Shown here: positions 30,191 to 38,284 of the stretch, one piece after another
Layout of the letters: every line of letters begins with the position of its first letter
Position numbering within the stretch: position 1 is the first letter of the stretch
Assembly: GCA_951812825.1 (NCBI GenBank)
Contig: OX638324.1
Coordinates: 754,459-818,458, forward strand
Source of the DNA: an uncultured Dehalococcoidia bacterium
Lineage (GTDB): Bacteria; Chloroflexota; Dehalococcoidia; Lucifugimonadales; GCA-2712585
DNA length: 64,000 nucleotides
Direction of reading: 5' to 3'
Program-made: the position numbers and the translations under genes
The notes under the pieces: model-generated
Told to the model about the DNA's origin: nothing
The model's database searches: none
What the model saw: the letters and a program-made list of their open reading frames with translations, nothing else

Positions 30191-31309
30191 ATGATGTCTG
30201 ACTACAAGCTTGTCTCTTCAGACTCGCACATCATGGAGCCACCCGACCTCTGGCTCAAGCATATCGACCCGGAGTATAAGCACCGCGCGCCCCGCGTTGT
30301 CCGCGAAGGCGAGTTCGACCAGTGGTACGCCGACGGCGACGTAAAGTTCGGTGTCGTAGGATCAAACACCCAGGCCGGCCGTCGTTTCGAGGCCCCGGAG
30401 ACTATCCAGACCCAGGGCACCTACGAGGAAGTCCGCCTCGGCGGCATGGACCCCCACGCCCACGTGGCCGACATGGACCTCGACACCGTCTACGGCGGCG
30501 TCATCTTCCCGTCCATGGGCCTGACTACCTGGGTTATCCCATCCCCCGACCTCCTCTCCGCCGTCTTCCGCGCCTACAACGACTGGTTGGCCATCTTCTG
30601 CGAGCCTTATCCCAACCGTCTCAAGGGACTGGCCATGCTGAACGTGGATAGCGTAGAAGAGGGCGTAAAGGAACTGCGTCGCTCCCACAAGATCGGCCTG
30701 GCAGGCGCCATGATTCCCCAGAGGCCCGTCTTCGGCCGCTACGACAGCCCCATGTACGTGCCCCTTTGGGAAGCCGCTCAGGAGCTGAGCATGCCTCTGG
30801 CCATCCACATCGGCACCTCTCGCTGGACGCCAGCAAACGACCCCGCCCACGGGTCCAAGAAGGGTTTGATCGATTTCACCAACCAGGAATACGACATGAA
30901 GGACAATGTCACCGCCATTCTCTATTCCTGCATCTTCGAAGACTACCCGGACCTCCGCATCGGCGTCGCCGAATACGAAATCTCCTGGGCGCCCTATCTA
31001 CTGAACCGCATGGACAGGATTTATGAGGAGCGCCCCAACATGTTCGAGCGCCGCTATAAGAACGGTGCCATGCCCAGCGACTACTTCAAGAGCAACATGT
31101 TCCTCAGCTTCCAGGAGGACGACCTCGGCATCCAGCTTCGTGAGTACGTGGGAGTTGAGACCCTCCAGTGGGGTTCGGACTACCCCCACGCCGAGTCCAC
31201 CTTCCCCAAGTCTCGCGAAATCGTCGACCGCATCCTAGAGGGCGTCCCCGAAGACGAAAAAGCCCTCATCGCCGGCGAAAACTGCGCCAAAATGTTCAAC
31301 ATGACCTAA
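30191..31309 (+). CDS. Amidohydrolase-family (amidohydrolase_2) metal-dependent hydrolase
   Basis: A 372-residue TIM-barrel hydrolase or decarboxylase of the amidohydrolase_2 group, which includes enzymes acting on ring-opened or aromatic carboxylates. Metal-ligand candidates are Asp11/His13 (SSDSHIMEPPDLW), His206 (PLAIHIGTSRW), and Asp330 with His333 (LQWGSDYPHAESTFPKS). AGGAGGG precedes two adjacent ATGs (30191 and 30194); the second has the better spacing. It has its own promoter and is followed by a strong terminator, so it is probably monocistronic. A second member of this family is at 49938. The substrate is unknown. Confidence 0.9.
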   Translation: MMSDYKLVSSDSHIMEPPDLWLKHIDPEYKHRAPRVVREGEFDQWYADGDVKFGVVGSNTQAGRRFEAPETIQTQGTYEEVRLGGMDPHAHVADMDLDTVYGGVIFPSMGLTTWVIPSPDLLSAVFRAYNDWLAIFCEPYPNRLKGLAMLNVDSVEEGVKELRRSHKIGLAGAMIPQRPVFGRYDSPMYVPLWEAAQELSMPLAIHIGTSRWTPANDPAHGSKKGLIDFTNQEYDMKDNVTAILYSCIFEDYPDLRIGVAEYEISWAPYLLNRMDRIYEERPNMFERRYKNGAMPSDYFKSNMFLSFQEDDLGIQLREYVGVETLQWGSDYPHAESTFPKSREIVDRILEGVPEDEKALIAGENCAKMFNMT

Positions 31310-31342
31310 CCATTCCAACCCCACAAGATTCGCCGACAATCA

Positions 31343-31374
31343 AGAAGCCCCGATGCAGATGCATCGGGGCTTCT
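31343..31374 (+). terminator. Terminator of the amidohydrolase gene
   Basis: A perfect 14-bp GC-rich stem (31343-31356 with 31361-31374) with a four-base AGAT loop and a stem end rich in T, 34 bases after the stop codon. It also separates this gene from the convergent DUF3800 gene. Confidence 0.8.
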
Positions 31375-31480
31375 CTGTTACACCCAAAATTGACAAATGC
31401 CTAAGGACTGCGTAAATTCGAAACAGTGCCGGGGATGATTCCTTGCAGGAGTCATTCCGGGCACTCTTTCTTGTTTCACC

Positions 31481-32221
31481 TTAGGTTGCTCCGCTCGGTA
31501 ATCGGTAGAACCCTGGCAGCGGATTTCCATCTTTGGCGGACAGGTCGTCTCGGGTCTTCTGCACAATGATGTCATTCCACCGCCAGACTGTGTGCAGGTA
31601 GGCATCTCCCTTCCGCGGAGACTGCGGGCGCAATTTAGCCTCTTCGTATTGCCGGACAACCGATGCCACCAAGTCTGCGATTTGTATCCCTATTGAAGTC
31701 TTCGAATCCACGAACAAGGGCACATCGGTGATGTGGCTTAACCCTCTGCCTTCGTCAGAACGTTAGAGGTAGCGGCAGAATTGCCAACCTAATCCTCCGT
31801 AGAGTCCAGACGGCCCATCGAACATGACGGTGGCCATAGTGTCGCCCTCTTCCGCCAAGACTTCGACCCGTTGAGCCAGAAGTTGAAATCTCTTGGGCAA
31901 ATGTTCTTCACCCTTTTGGATATGGCCAAAGGGCATTTTCATTATCATTCCGAAGATTGTCACTGGCAAAACCAGTAGGGTGTTATAGAACTGTTCCAAG
32001 AAGCCGGTGCAATGTGGCTTGCGTCTGAACGTATGCCGATTGATTAGGTTCTTTGCCTTAAGCTCCATCCGTTCCTGTCCTAACAAATCACGCTTCAATC
32101 CATGAATACGCGCTGCCATGGAACGAACATCTCCTTCATCTACACACCCGCAGACAACAACCGGACGATCACAGGGATCATTGGGATGCGGATGCCCACT
32201 CTCGTCAATGAAGGCAAGCAT
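31481..32221 (-). pseudogene. DUF3800-domain protein gene interrupted by one in-frame TAA
   Basis: The frame starts MLAFIDESGHPHPND, the hallmark of DUF3800 (hhhFIDESG), a family with an RNase H-like Asp/Glu core. It runs to a TAA at 31763-31765 after LGWQFCRYL. The same frame continues without shift through SDEGRGLSHITDVPLFVDSK and GIQIADLVASVVRQYEEAKL, the C-terminal DUF3800 core, to 31481. A single nonsense change thus splits an otherwise intact 246-codon gene. I infer a recent loss of function; a truncated product lacking the C-terminal Asp motif is unlikely to work. DUF3800 proteins are often found near mobile elements and defence genes. Confidence 0.8.
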
Positions 32222-32269
32222 AAAGAACCCTTAACCACATGGACAAGAGGTTACTAGCCCCTGCGTCCC

Positions 32270-33055
32270 CTACCCCTCCATCTGAATAATCGACAAATAC
32301 GCACCCTGGGGGTCCATCAGCGGATAAATCCGCCCCACGCCCGCAACGTCAATCGGCCCCATTATCGGATTCGCCCCCATCTCCTTGGCCCGCTCCATCG
32401 TCCCGTCCGCGTCATCAACCACAAAATATACTCCCCAGTTGGGCGGCACCTCTCCCCACTCCTCCTGAATCTGCATCATCCCCGCCACCGACTCGCCGTC
32501 CTTCTGGAACTCGATATACTCCATCTCCTCGTTAGCTGATCCCCTTCGGCTGGTCCAACCCAACAGTCCGCCATAAAACTCCGCAGCTGCGTCCGTATCC
32601 CTAGTCAGCAGCTCAAACCAACCCAGAGTGCCGGCCTCGCCAAATACCTGCGCCCCGATGTGCTCCTTCGGCTGCCACAGACCCACCACCGCCCCCGTTG
32701 AGTCTTGAATCATCGCCGTCCGCCCAGCGTCGAACACGTCCATAGCGCCCATCATCACGTTGCCGCCCAATTCCGCAGCCCTGGCCGCTCCCTCGTCCGC
32801 GTTGTCCACGCAAATGTACGTCCGCCAATGGGGTTGGGACGTGAACTCCAGCATATCCGGCGGCATCTGGAACAGCGCGCACACGCTCTTGCCGTCCTTC
32901 TGAAGCATCACATAAGCCCCGCCCATATCCCCCATCGGCATATCCACCGACGTCAGCCCCAATATCGAAGTGTAGAACTTCTTGGCGCCCTCGCCGTCCG
33001 TCGTTGCCAGTTCCGCCCAGCAGAAACAGCCGGGTTCGTACTTCTCAATTTCCAA
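32270..33055 (-). CDS. Two-domain VOC (glyoxalase/bleomycin resistance-like) protein
   Basis: A 261-residue protein with two tandem vicinal-oxygen-chelate domains. The first (about 8-130) starts PGCFCWAELATTDGEGAKKF and the second (about 143-258) starts GTLGWFELLTRDTDAAAEFY. Each has the F/W-x-E-L...FY start and a P-x-G-x-h-x-h-x-D-x-x-G-A end. Such proteins bind a metal and act as lyases, dioxygenases or binding proteins. The gene is last in the molybdenum hydroxylase operon, 26 bases after the MoaD-like gene. It may act on a product of that enzyme; this is inference from position. Confidence 0.85.
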   Translation of the reverse strand: MEIEKYEPGCFCWAELATTDGEGAKKFYTSILGLTSVDMPMGDMGGAYVMLQKDGKSVCALFQMPPDMLEFTSQPHWRTYICVDNADEGAARAAELGGNVMMGAMDVFDAGRTAMIQDSTGAVVGLWQPKEHIGAQVFGEAGTLGWFELLTRDTDAAAEFYGGLLGWTSRRGSANEEMEYIEFQKDGESVAGMMQIQEEWGEVPPNWGVYFVVDDADGTMERAKEMGANPIMGPIDVAGVGRIYPLMDPQGAYLSIIQMEG

Positions 33056-33081
33056 TCTGAAATACCTCTACGCTTAACTAA

Positions 33082-33351
33082 TTATTTCCCGCCACCGGAA
33101 ATGGCAGGAATGAAATGCACTTCCGCATCCGGCGCGACCTTGGCCAGCAGACCCATGCTGGTAGTCTCCCCGTCTATCGCCACGGCCAGATTCGGCTTTA
33201 TCCGCCCGTCTTCCGTCAACCACTGGCCGATGCCTGGAAAACGCTCCTCCAACCCCTGAATCACCTGCCGCACGTTCGCGGCCTGAAATTCAACCTCCTT
33301 AACACCCTCCGTGAGGGGTTGTAGCATCGTCGGAATGAACACACGGGCCAT
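33082..33351 (-). CDS. MoaD/ThiS-like sulfur-carrier protein
   Basis: An 89-residue beta-grasp protein. It opens with VFIPTMLQPLTEGVKEVEFQ and a QVIQGLEERFPGI helix, and ends in AISGGGK. MoaD and ThiS proteins end in Gly-Gly, which is adenylated and thiocarboxylated; here one Lys follows the Gly run, so either it is trimmed or the protein works in another way. It lies five bases after the Mo-binding subunit gene, which suggests a role in sulfur supply for that molybdenum cofactor. Confidence 0.85.
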   Translation of the reverse strand: MARVFIPTMLQPLTEGVKEVEFQAANVRQVIQGLEERFPGIGQWLTEDGRIKPNLAVAIDGETTSMGLLAKVAPDAEVHFIPAISGGGK

Positions 33352-33356
33352 TACCC

Positions 33357-35678
33357 TTAGTCCGAGTTCTTCGACTCTTCAGAGTCCCACAGCGCCTTTA
33401 ACACCTCGCCCGGACTCATAGGCAGGTTCGTCATTCGGACGCCCGTAGCAGCCTTAATCGCGTTGGCAATCGCCGCCATCGGCGGCACTATCGGCACTTC
33501 TCCCACTCCCCTCACTCCGAAGGGATGTCCGGGATTCGGCACCTCCACCATCACCGTGTCAATCATCGGCAGGTCCAACGACGTCGGCATCCGGTAGTCC
33601 AGGAAGCTGGAGTTGGTCATACAACCTTCGTCGTCGAAGAAATACTCCTCGTTCAACGCCCAGCCAATACCCTGCACGGCGCCTCCCTGAATCTGACCCT
33701 CCACGTAGCTCGGGTGAACCGCCTTCCCCACGTCCTGCAGCGCCGTATACCGCAGCACCTCCGTCTTGCCCGTCTCCGGGTCAACCTCAACATCCGCGAT
33801 GTGTATCGCGAAAGCCCCGCCTACGCCGCCGGGATTGACTGCAGCGCTCCCGACAATCGGCCCGCCCGTTTCCAGCAGCAGTCCGGCCAGTTCCTTAAAC
33901 GTAAACCGCAATTCCGGGTCCGACTTGTGATGGAACACCCCGTCCGTCAGGTCCACGTCCTCCGCGGACACGTCCCAGATATACGCCGCTCGCTCAATCA
34001 TCTGACGCTTGATGTCCTGCGCCGCCTCGTAGCTCGCCCAGCCCGTCTTGAAGGCCACGCTGCTTCCCCCCGTCGTGGACGTGAACCCTATGGAGTCCGT
34101 GTCCCCAACCGACGGATGAACGTCTTCAGCCGGAAGGCCCAGCACCTCGGCCATCTGCATGGCTACCGCCGCCCTAGTGCCGCCGATGTCTGGCGACCCC
34201 TCAACCAAGCTCACTGTTCCATCCTGGTTGACGCTGGCCGTTGCGCTCGACGGTCCGGAGCCGTTGAACCAGAATCCGGTGGCAATTCCCCTGCCACGAT
34301 TCGGCCCCTCCAGGGGAGCCGACCAATGGGGATGGTTCTTGGCCGCCTCCAGCGTCTCCAGATACCCGATACGAGGGAAGACCGGCCCAGTCAATCGGCG
34401 CGTCCCCTCCTTGGCCGCATTCCGCACCCGAAAATCTATCGGGTCAATGTTCAGCTTCTCCGCCAACTCGTCTATGACGCTCTCAGCGGCATACGCTGCC
34501 GCAGGCGCCCCCGGCGCCCGGTACGCTGCCGTCTTCTGTGTGTTGATCACTACGTCGTACCCCTCAACACGCCCATTGGCAATGTCGTAGGGCCCGAACA
34601 TGCACTGCACCCCGGGGTTGATCGGCGATCCGGGGAACGCCCCCGCCTCGTAAATCAGCGTCGCTGTCGTGGCCGTAATCCGCCCGTCCTTCGTCGCCCC
34701 CATCTTCACCTTCATGAACGAGCCCGATGTTGGTCCCGTCCCTTCAAATACCTCCTGGCGACTCATGGAAACCTTCACCGGACGACCCGTCATCTTCGAA
34801 AGCAACGCCGCCACCGGTTCCAGGTAAACCAGCGTCTTGCCCCCAAAGCCTCCACCGATTTCCAGGGGAATGACCTTAATCTGCGACATGGAGATGTCCA
34901 GAATCAACGCCGACTGGTCCCTCATGGCGAACTGCCCCTGCGAGCTGCACCAGATGGTCACGTGGCCGTCCCGGTTCCACATCGCCGTCGCCGAATGCGG
35001 TTCAATATAACCCTGGTGAACCGCCTTGGTCCTGAACCCTCGCTCCACCACCACGTCCGCTTCCGCAAAGCCTTTCTCCAGGTCTCCCAGTTCAAACACA
35101 AAATGGCTCGCCACGTTGGATCCGCCCTCCGGGTCCGAGTCGTCACGCAGCCCGCCCGGCCGGACAAAGGGATTCTCCGCCGTATACAGACGCTCGTGAA
35201 GAATCGGGGCCCCCTCCTTCATTGCGTCCACCGCGTTCAACACCGGCGGCAGAACTTCGTATTCTACGTCAATGCGACCAAGCGCTTCCTCCGCCACATG
35301 CTGGTCCGCTGCCGCCACCGCCGCAACGGCGTGACCCTTATACAGCACCTTGTCCGAAGCTAGCACATTGTTGCTCAGGAACTTCGGGTTCATCATCGCC
35401 CCCTCGCCCAGATCCGCAACGCGGCCCGATGGCTGCGGCAGGTCCGCCGACGTTATCACCGACTCAACCCCCGGCAGCGCAAGCGCTCGGCTGATGTCGA
35501 TGGACTTGATGATGGCGTGGGCGTGAGGACTCCGCAGCACCTTCCCGTGAAGCATCCCGGGCAAGTTAATGTCTGCGCTGTAACGCGCCTGTCCCGTGAC
35601 CTTCTCCAACCCGTCGTGACGGATCGGACGGGTGCCAACTACCTTGTATTGAGTCTTGTTTTCAGCGGTTGAAACCAT
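33357..35678 (-). CDS. Xanthine dehydrogenase-type molybdopterin-binding subunit
   Basis: The 773-residue catalytic subunit of a molybdenum hydroxylase. Residues about 20-130 form the a/b hammerhead domain (GLEKVTGQARYSADINLPGM). The Mo-binding part has GGGFGGKTLVYLEPVAALLS, then TAAYRAPGAPAAAYAAESVI, where CO dehydrogenases instead have the AYRCSFR loop. The C-terminal GVGEVPIVPP holds the conserved catalytic Glu. This points to hydroxylation of an N-heterocycle, aldehyde or aromatic compound and not CO oxidation. The gene follows the 2Fe-2S subunit gene by one base. The operon order is FAD, 2Fe-2S, Mo subunit, MoaD-like, VOC. Confidence 0.93.
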   Translation of the reverse strand: MVSTAENKTQYKVVGTRPIRHDGLEKVTGQARYSADINLPGMLHGKVLRSPHAHAIIKSIDISRALALPGVESVITSADLPQPSGRVADLGEGAMMNPKFLSNNVLASDKVLYKGHAVAAVAAADQHVAEEALGRIDVEYEVLPPVLNAVDAMKEGAPILHERLYTAENPFVRPGGLRDDSDPEGGSNVASHFVFELGDLEKGFAEADVVVERGFRTKAVHQGYIEPHSATAMWNRDGHVTIWCSSQGQFAMRDQSALILDISMSQIKVIPLEIGGGFGGKTLVYLEPVAALLSKMTGRPVKVSMSRQEVFEGTGPTSGSFMKVKMGATKDGRITATTATLIYEAGAFPGSPINPGVQCMFGPYDIANGRVEGYDVVINTQKTAAYRAPGAPAAAYAAESVIDELAEKLNIDPIDFRVRNAAKEGTRRLTGPVFPRIGYLETLEAAKNHPHWSAPLEGPNRGRGIATGFWFNGSGPSSATASVNQDGTVSLVEGSPDIGGTRAAVAMQMAEVLGLPAEDVHPSVGDTDSIGFTSTTGGSSVAFKTGWASYEAAQDIKRQMIERAAYIWDVSAEDVDLTDGVFHHKSDPELRFTFKELAGLLLETGGPIVGSAAVNPGGVGGAFAIHIADVEVDPETGKTEVLRYTALQDVGKAVHPSYVEGQIQGGAVQGIGWALNEEYFFDDEGCMTNSSFLDYRMPTSLDLPMIDTVMVEVPNPGHPFGVRGVGEVPIVPPMAAIANAIKAATGVRMTNLPMSPGEVLKALWDSEESKNSD

Positions 35679-35679
35679 A

Positions 35680-36174
35680 CTAACTCTCCGATTTGGATTG
35701 GGTCGCCATAGTCTTCCCCGCGTCCAGAACGGCGCGGACTATCTTGTCGTAGCCGGTGCAGCGACACAGATTCCCGGCCAGCCAGTGGCGCACCCGGCCT
35801 TCGTCCGCCTCCGGTTCATTCTCCAGCAGCGCCTTGGCGGCAACAATGAATCCCGGAGTGCATATGCCGCACTGCAATGCCGCATTCTCCAGGAACGACT
35901 GCTGAATCGGGTGCAGCCCGTGGGTGTAAGCCACCCCTTCAATCGTGGTGATCTCCTTACCCTCGGCCTCCACGCCCAACATCAGGCACGAATCTATCAG
36001 CCGTCCGTCAACGATGACGCTGCAGGCGCCACAGTTGCCGTCGTTGCAGCCCTCCTTGGTGCCCGTCATGTTGAGCACGTCCCGCAGGACTTCAAGCAGA
36101 CTCTGACGACTCTCGCACAGCAGGTCGACGTCTAAACCGTTGATGTTAGTCTGAACGTGGATTTTCTTGCTCAT
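35680..36174 (-). CDS. 2Fe-2S subunit of the molybdenum hydroxylase
   Basis: A 164-residue electron-transfer subunit with two [2Fe-2S] centres. The plant ferredoxin-like N-terminal domain carries EGCNDGNCGACSV plus a later Cys (DSCLML). The C-terminal four-helix domain carries QCGICTPGF and NLCRCTGY. It passes electrons from the Mo centre to the FAD subunit in the cytoplasm. It lies between the FAD gene (193-base gap holding palindromic repeats) and the Mo subunit gene (one-base gap). Confidence 0.95.
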   Translation of the reverse strand: MSKKIHVQTNINGLDVDLLCESRQSLLEVLRDVLNMTGTKEGCNDGNCGACSVIVDGRLIDSCLMLGVEAEGKEITTIEGVAYTHGLHPIQQSFLENAALQCGICTPGFIVAAKALLENEPEADEGRVRHWLAGNLCRCTGYDKIVRAVLDAGKTMATQSKSES

Positions 36175-36260
36175 ATACAGTCCCTCACTATTGTTTTCCT
36201 GGTTCCAACTGTCCTATCCGTCATCCTGATTATCCCTCTCGTTAACCGAATCATCACTCG

Positions 36261-36319
36261 TCATTCCCGCGGAGGCGGGAATCCATCTTCTCCCTTCCCC
36301 CTTGATGGGGGAATGGGGT
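36261..36319. repeat. Palindromic repeats, families B and D
   Basis: Family B is a TCATTCCSGC-(A/G-rich)-GCSGGAATCCA palindrome (36261-36285). Family D is a CCTTCCCCCTTGATGGGGGAA palindrome (36291-36319). They lie between the FAD and 2Fe-2S subunit genes of one operon and could form a hairpin in the mRNA. Confidence 0.75.
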
Positions 36320-36367
36320 GAGTTTTCGTGTCATTCATGCGAAATCGCGAATCCCCACTCTCACCTC

Positions 36368-37240
36368 CTACCCCTGCGCCCGCGCGACAGCTTCTCGTAG
36401 CGCCCGCTTGGTCAGCACTCCAGAAAGATGGATCCGTTGCTTCGCGGTCCCTCTCATGTCGCTGATTGGCCGCGCGGCAGCTTTCGCCGCCTCCGCCGCA
36501 GCCTCGAAGGACCCCTCGCTCGCGGCCCTTCCCGCCAGAAGTTCACTCGCTTCCTCAGCGAAGATCGGCGTGGGTCCCACAGCGGCCAGGGAGATGCGCG
36601 CCGACTTTATCGTCTCTTTGTCGTCCTCCAACACAACGCTTGCCCCTGCCCCTGCCACCGCAATGTCCATCTCGTTGCGCGGAATAAACCGCAGATAGTG
36701 CGCCCCTGAGTTGGCGGCGGGTGGCGGGAACTTCAAAGCCACCAGCAGCTCCCCGTCCTGAAGTACGTTCTGACCGGGCCCGGTGCAAAAATCCTCAACC
36801 GGAAGCGTCCGGCTGCCCTTCGGTCCTTCGATAACACAGGACGCGCCAAGGGCTATCAGAATCGGAATCGTGTCCCCGCTCGGAGAGGCGTTGCACAGGT
36901 TGCCGCCCACGCTGGCCCGTCCCTGGATCTGAATGCCTCCTATGAGAAAGGCGGCGTCCACCAGGCCCGAATAGAGACTCTGGATGGTATCGTCTTCATA
37001 AATCCGATAGCAGGGAACGGCGGCCCCCAGCGTGAGCCCCTCTTCCGCTGAACAGGACAACTCGTTCATCTCAGGGACGCCCTTGACGTCCACCAGCCTG
37101 TCGATGAAAAAGCGTCGTCCCCGAAGCTGGACCAGGATGTCGGTGCCGCCGGCCAACGCCTTGGCTTTCGGCCCTTTTTCCGCCATCAAAGCGACGGCTT
37201 CCTTAAGACTTGTGGGTGCTACATATTCAAAATCTTGCAG
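36368..37240 (-). CDS. FAD-binding subunit of the molybdenum hydroxylase
   Basis: The medium subunit, about 290 residues. The FAD-binding motifs are KALAGGTDILVQL near the N terminus and RASVGGNLCNASPSGDTIPI in the middle. The conserved family start (LQDFEYVAPTSLKEAVALMA) is encoded upstream of the first ATG/TTG (37189). In that region there is no ATG, GTG or TTG. A perfect AGGAGG at 37248-37253 lies seven bases before a CTG at 37240, which I take as the likely start; an ATT two codons earlier is too close. It is the first gene of the operon. Confidence 0.88.
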   Translation of the reverse strand: MQDFEYVAPTSLKEAVALMAEKGPKAKALAGGTDILVQLRGRRFFIDRLVDVKGVPEMNELSCSAEEGLTLGAAVPCYRIYEDDTIQSLYSGLVDAAFLIGGIQIQGRASVGGNLCNASPSGDTIPILIALGASCVIEGPKGSRTLPVEDFCTGPGQNVLQDGELLVALKFPPPAANSGAHYLRFIPRNEMDIAVAGAGASVVLEDDKETIKSARISLAAVGPTPIFAEEASELLAGRAASEGSFEAAAEAAKAAARPISDMRGTAKQRIHLSGVLTKRALREAVARAQG

Positions 37241-37735
37241 GGTAATGCCTCCTGAATGAAGGGTATCGGCAACAAGGGAAGGTGGCTAGATTATAAGCAT
37301 AGCCTCTATACTTGGCAATGCCACGAACGGCCCCCTTTTTTCCGCGGCCCCATCCCTCCCCACTCCCCCGCGAACGCGGGGGCCCACTCTTCATCCCTCC
37401 GCCTCAACCCACATGTCATTCTGAGGAGGCCCCGCGACGAAGAATCTCGCCCCCAGCCACGCCCTCCCTTCCCTTCTCCCCCTGCCGTCATTCCGGTGAA
37501 AACCGGAATCCAGAATCCCCTGATTTAGCTACGGATGCTGACGCCTCAAACCACTACCTGAATCCGCACTCGGCAGTAATTCAAAGGTCTCCGAACGCGG
37601 TAAGCAATCTTCTCTTCCCCCTCTACGGTGAAAGTCTAAAGCCCACCCTCACTAGATACGGCAATGGGAGTATCCCATCCATCCCATTTCACAGATCAAC
37701 GTCGGGATGGTATATCCCCCAATGTAACAACCCCC
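37241..37735. other. Intergenic stretch with composite palindromic repeats
   Basis: About 495 bases with no supported gene. It holds the composite repeat 37365-37452 and family B copy 37488-37512. The rest shows no motif. A promoter for the molybdenum hydroxylase operon should lie at its left end, but no clear -35/-10 pair was found. Confidence 0.6.
37365..37512. repeat. Composite repeat of family A plus family B copy
   Basis: 37365-37385 is a CCCCCGCGAACGCGGGGG palindrome leading into family A (CTGAGGAGGCCCCGCGACGA, then AGAATCTCGCC, to 37452). The whole 88-base arrangement recurs at 60136-60216. A family B palindrome follows at 37488-37512. Confidence 0.8.
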
Positions 37736-38176
37736 CTACCCCTCAAAAAACCAGTCCCACGTCTTCCGGCTCTCGTCCCTCGACAAAGACTCGTGGTAAT
37801 GGATTATCTTCCACTCCCCCTCGTTCTTCCGCAATATGAAGGTGTTCCGCCCGGGAAACACCATTGTCCGCCCGAAATTCGTCAGGTGCGCCTCCACCAC
37901 GTACGTCAGATACACCCACGCCACGTCGCCCAACACATCAATCTTCACGTTGTCGATAACCCAGTCGGCCACGCTGACGTCCTTCAATCCGTTATAGTAA
38001 CCGTCCACCCCTTCCCACCCATACAACGCGTCGTTGTTCTCCTCCGCTATGTATACCAACTCGGAGTACGACGAGTCCCACACCTTCTTGACCGCCTCCG
38101 TATCGCAATCATTCAGAGCCTTCATCCACCGGTCGATAACCGCTCTCACCTGCTGAATATCCTGACTTGCCATCAT
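37736..38176 (-). CDS. NTF2-like / SnoaL-type protein
   Basis: A 146-residue cone-shaped alpha+beta barrel protein of the NTF2 superfamily (ketosteroid isomerase-like). It starts with a helical QQVRAVIDRWMKALNDCDTE segment, has WEGVDGYYNGLKDV in the middle, and ends in the strand pattern NTFILRKNEGEWKIIHYHES typical of the group. Members bind small hydrophobic molecules or act as isomerases or hydrolases. There is no partner gene; it is flanked by palindromic repeats on both sides. The function is open. Confidence 0.8.
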   Translation of the reverse strand: MMASQDIQQVRAVIDRWMKALNDCDTEAVKKVWDSSYSELVYIAEENNDALYGWEGVDGYYNGLKDVSVADWVIDNVKIDVLGDVAWVYLTYVVEAHLTNFGRTMVFPGRNTFILRKNEGEWKIIHYHESLSRDESRKTWDWFFEG

Positions 38177-38224
38177 TCTTTCCTTTATCGTCGTAACCTG
38201 CTTATAAAGACCTTTGCATAACCG

Positions 38225-38284
38225 TCATTCCGGCCTCCGAGCCGGAATCTAGTCCTCTCCCTTCCCCCTTGATGGGGGAAGGTT
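38225..38284. repeat. Palindromic repeats, families B and D
   Basis: Family B copy at 38225-38251 and family D copy at 38256-38284. The last dozen codons and the stop of the Lhr-like helicase gene are read from these two repeats. Confidence 0.8.

Noticed and set aside
31763-31765. TAA in the DUF3800 gene as a recoded codon
   Set aside because: TAA is not known to be recoded in bacteria in this way, and no conserved Cys or unusual residue is expected there.
33525-35363. A 612-codon plus-strand frame opposite the Mo-binding subunit gene
   Set aside because: Rich in Arg, His and Pro with no domain; it is the antisense shadow of a well-supported catalytic subunit.
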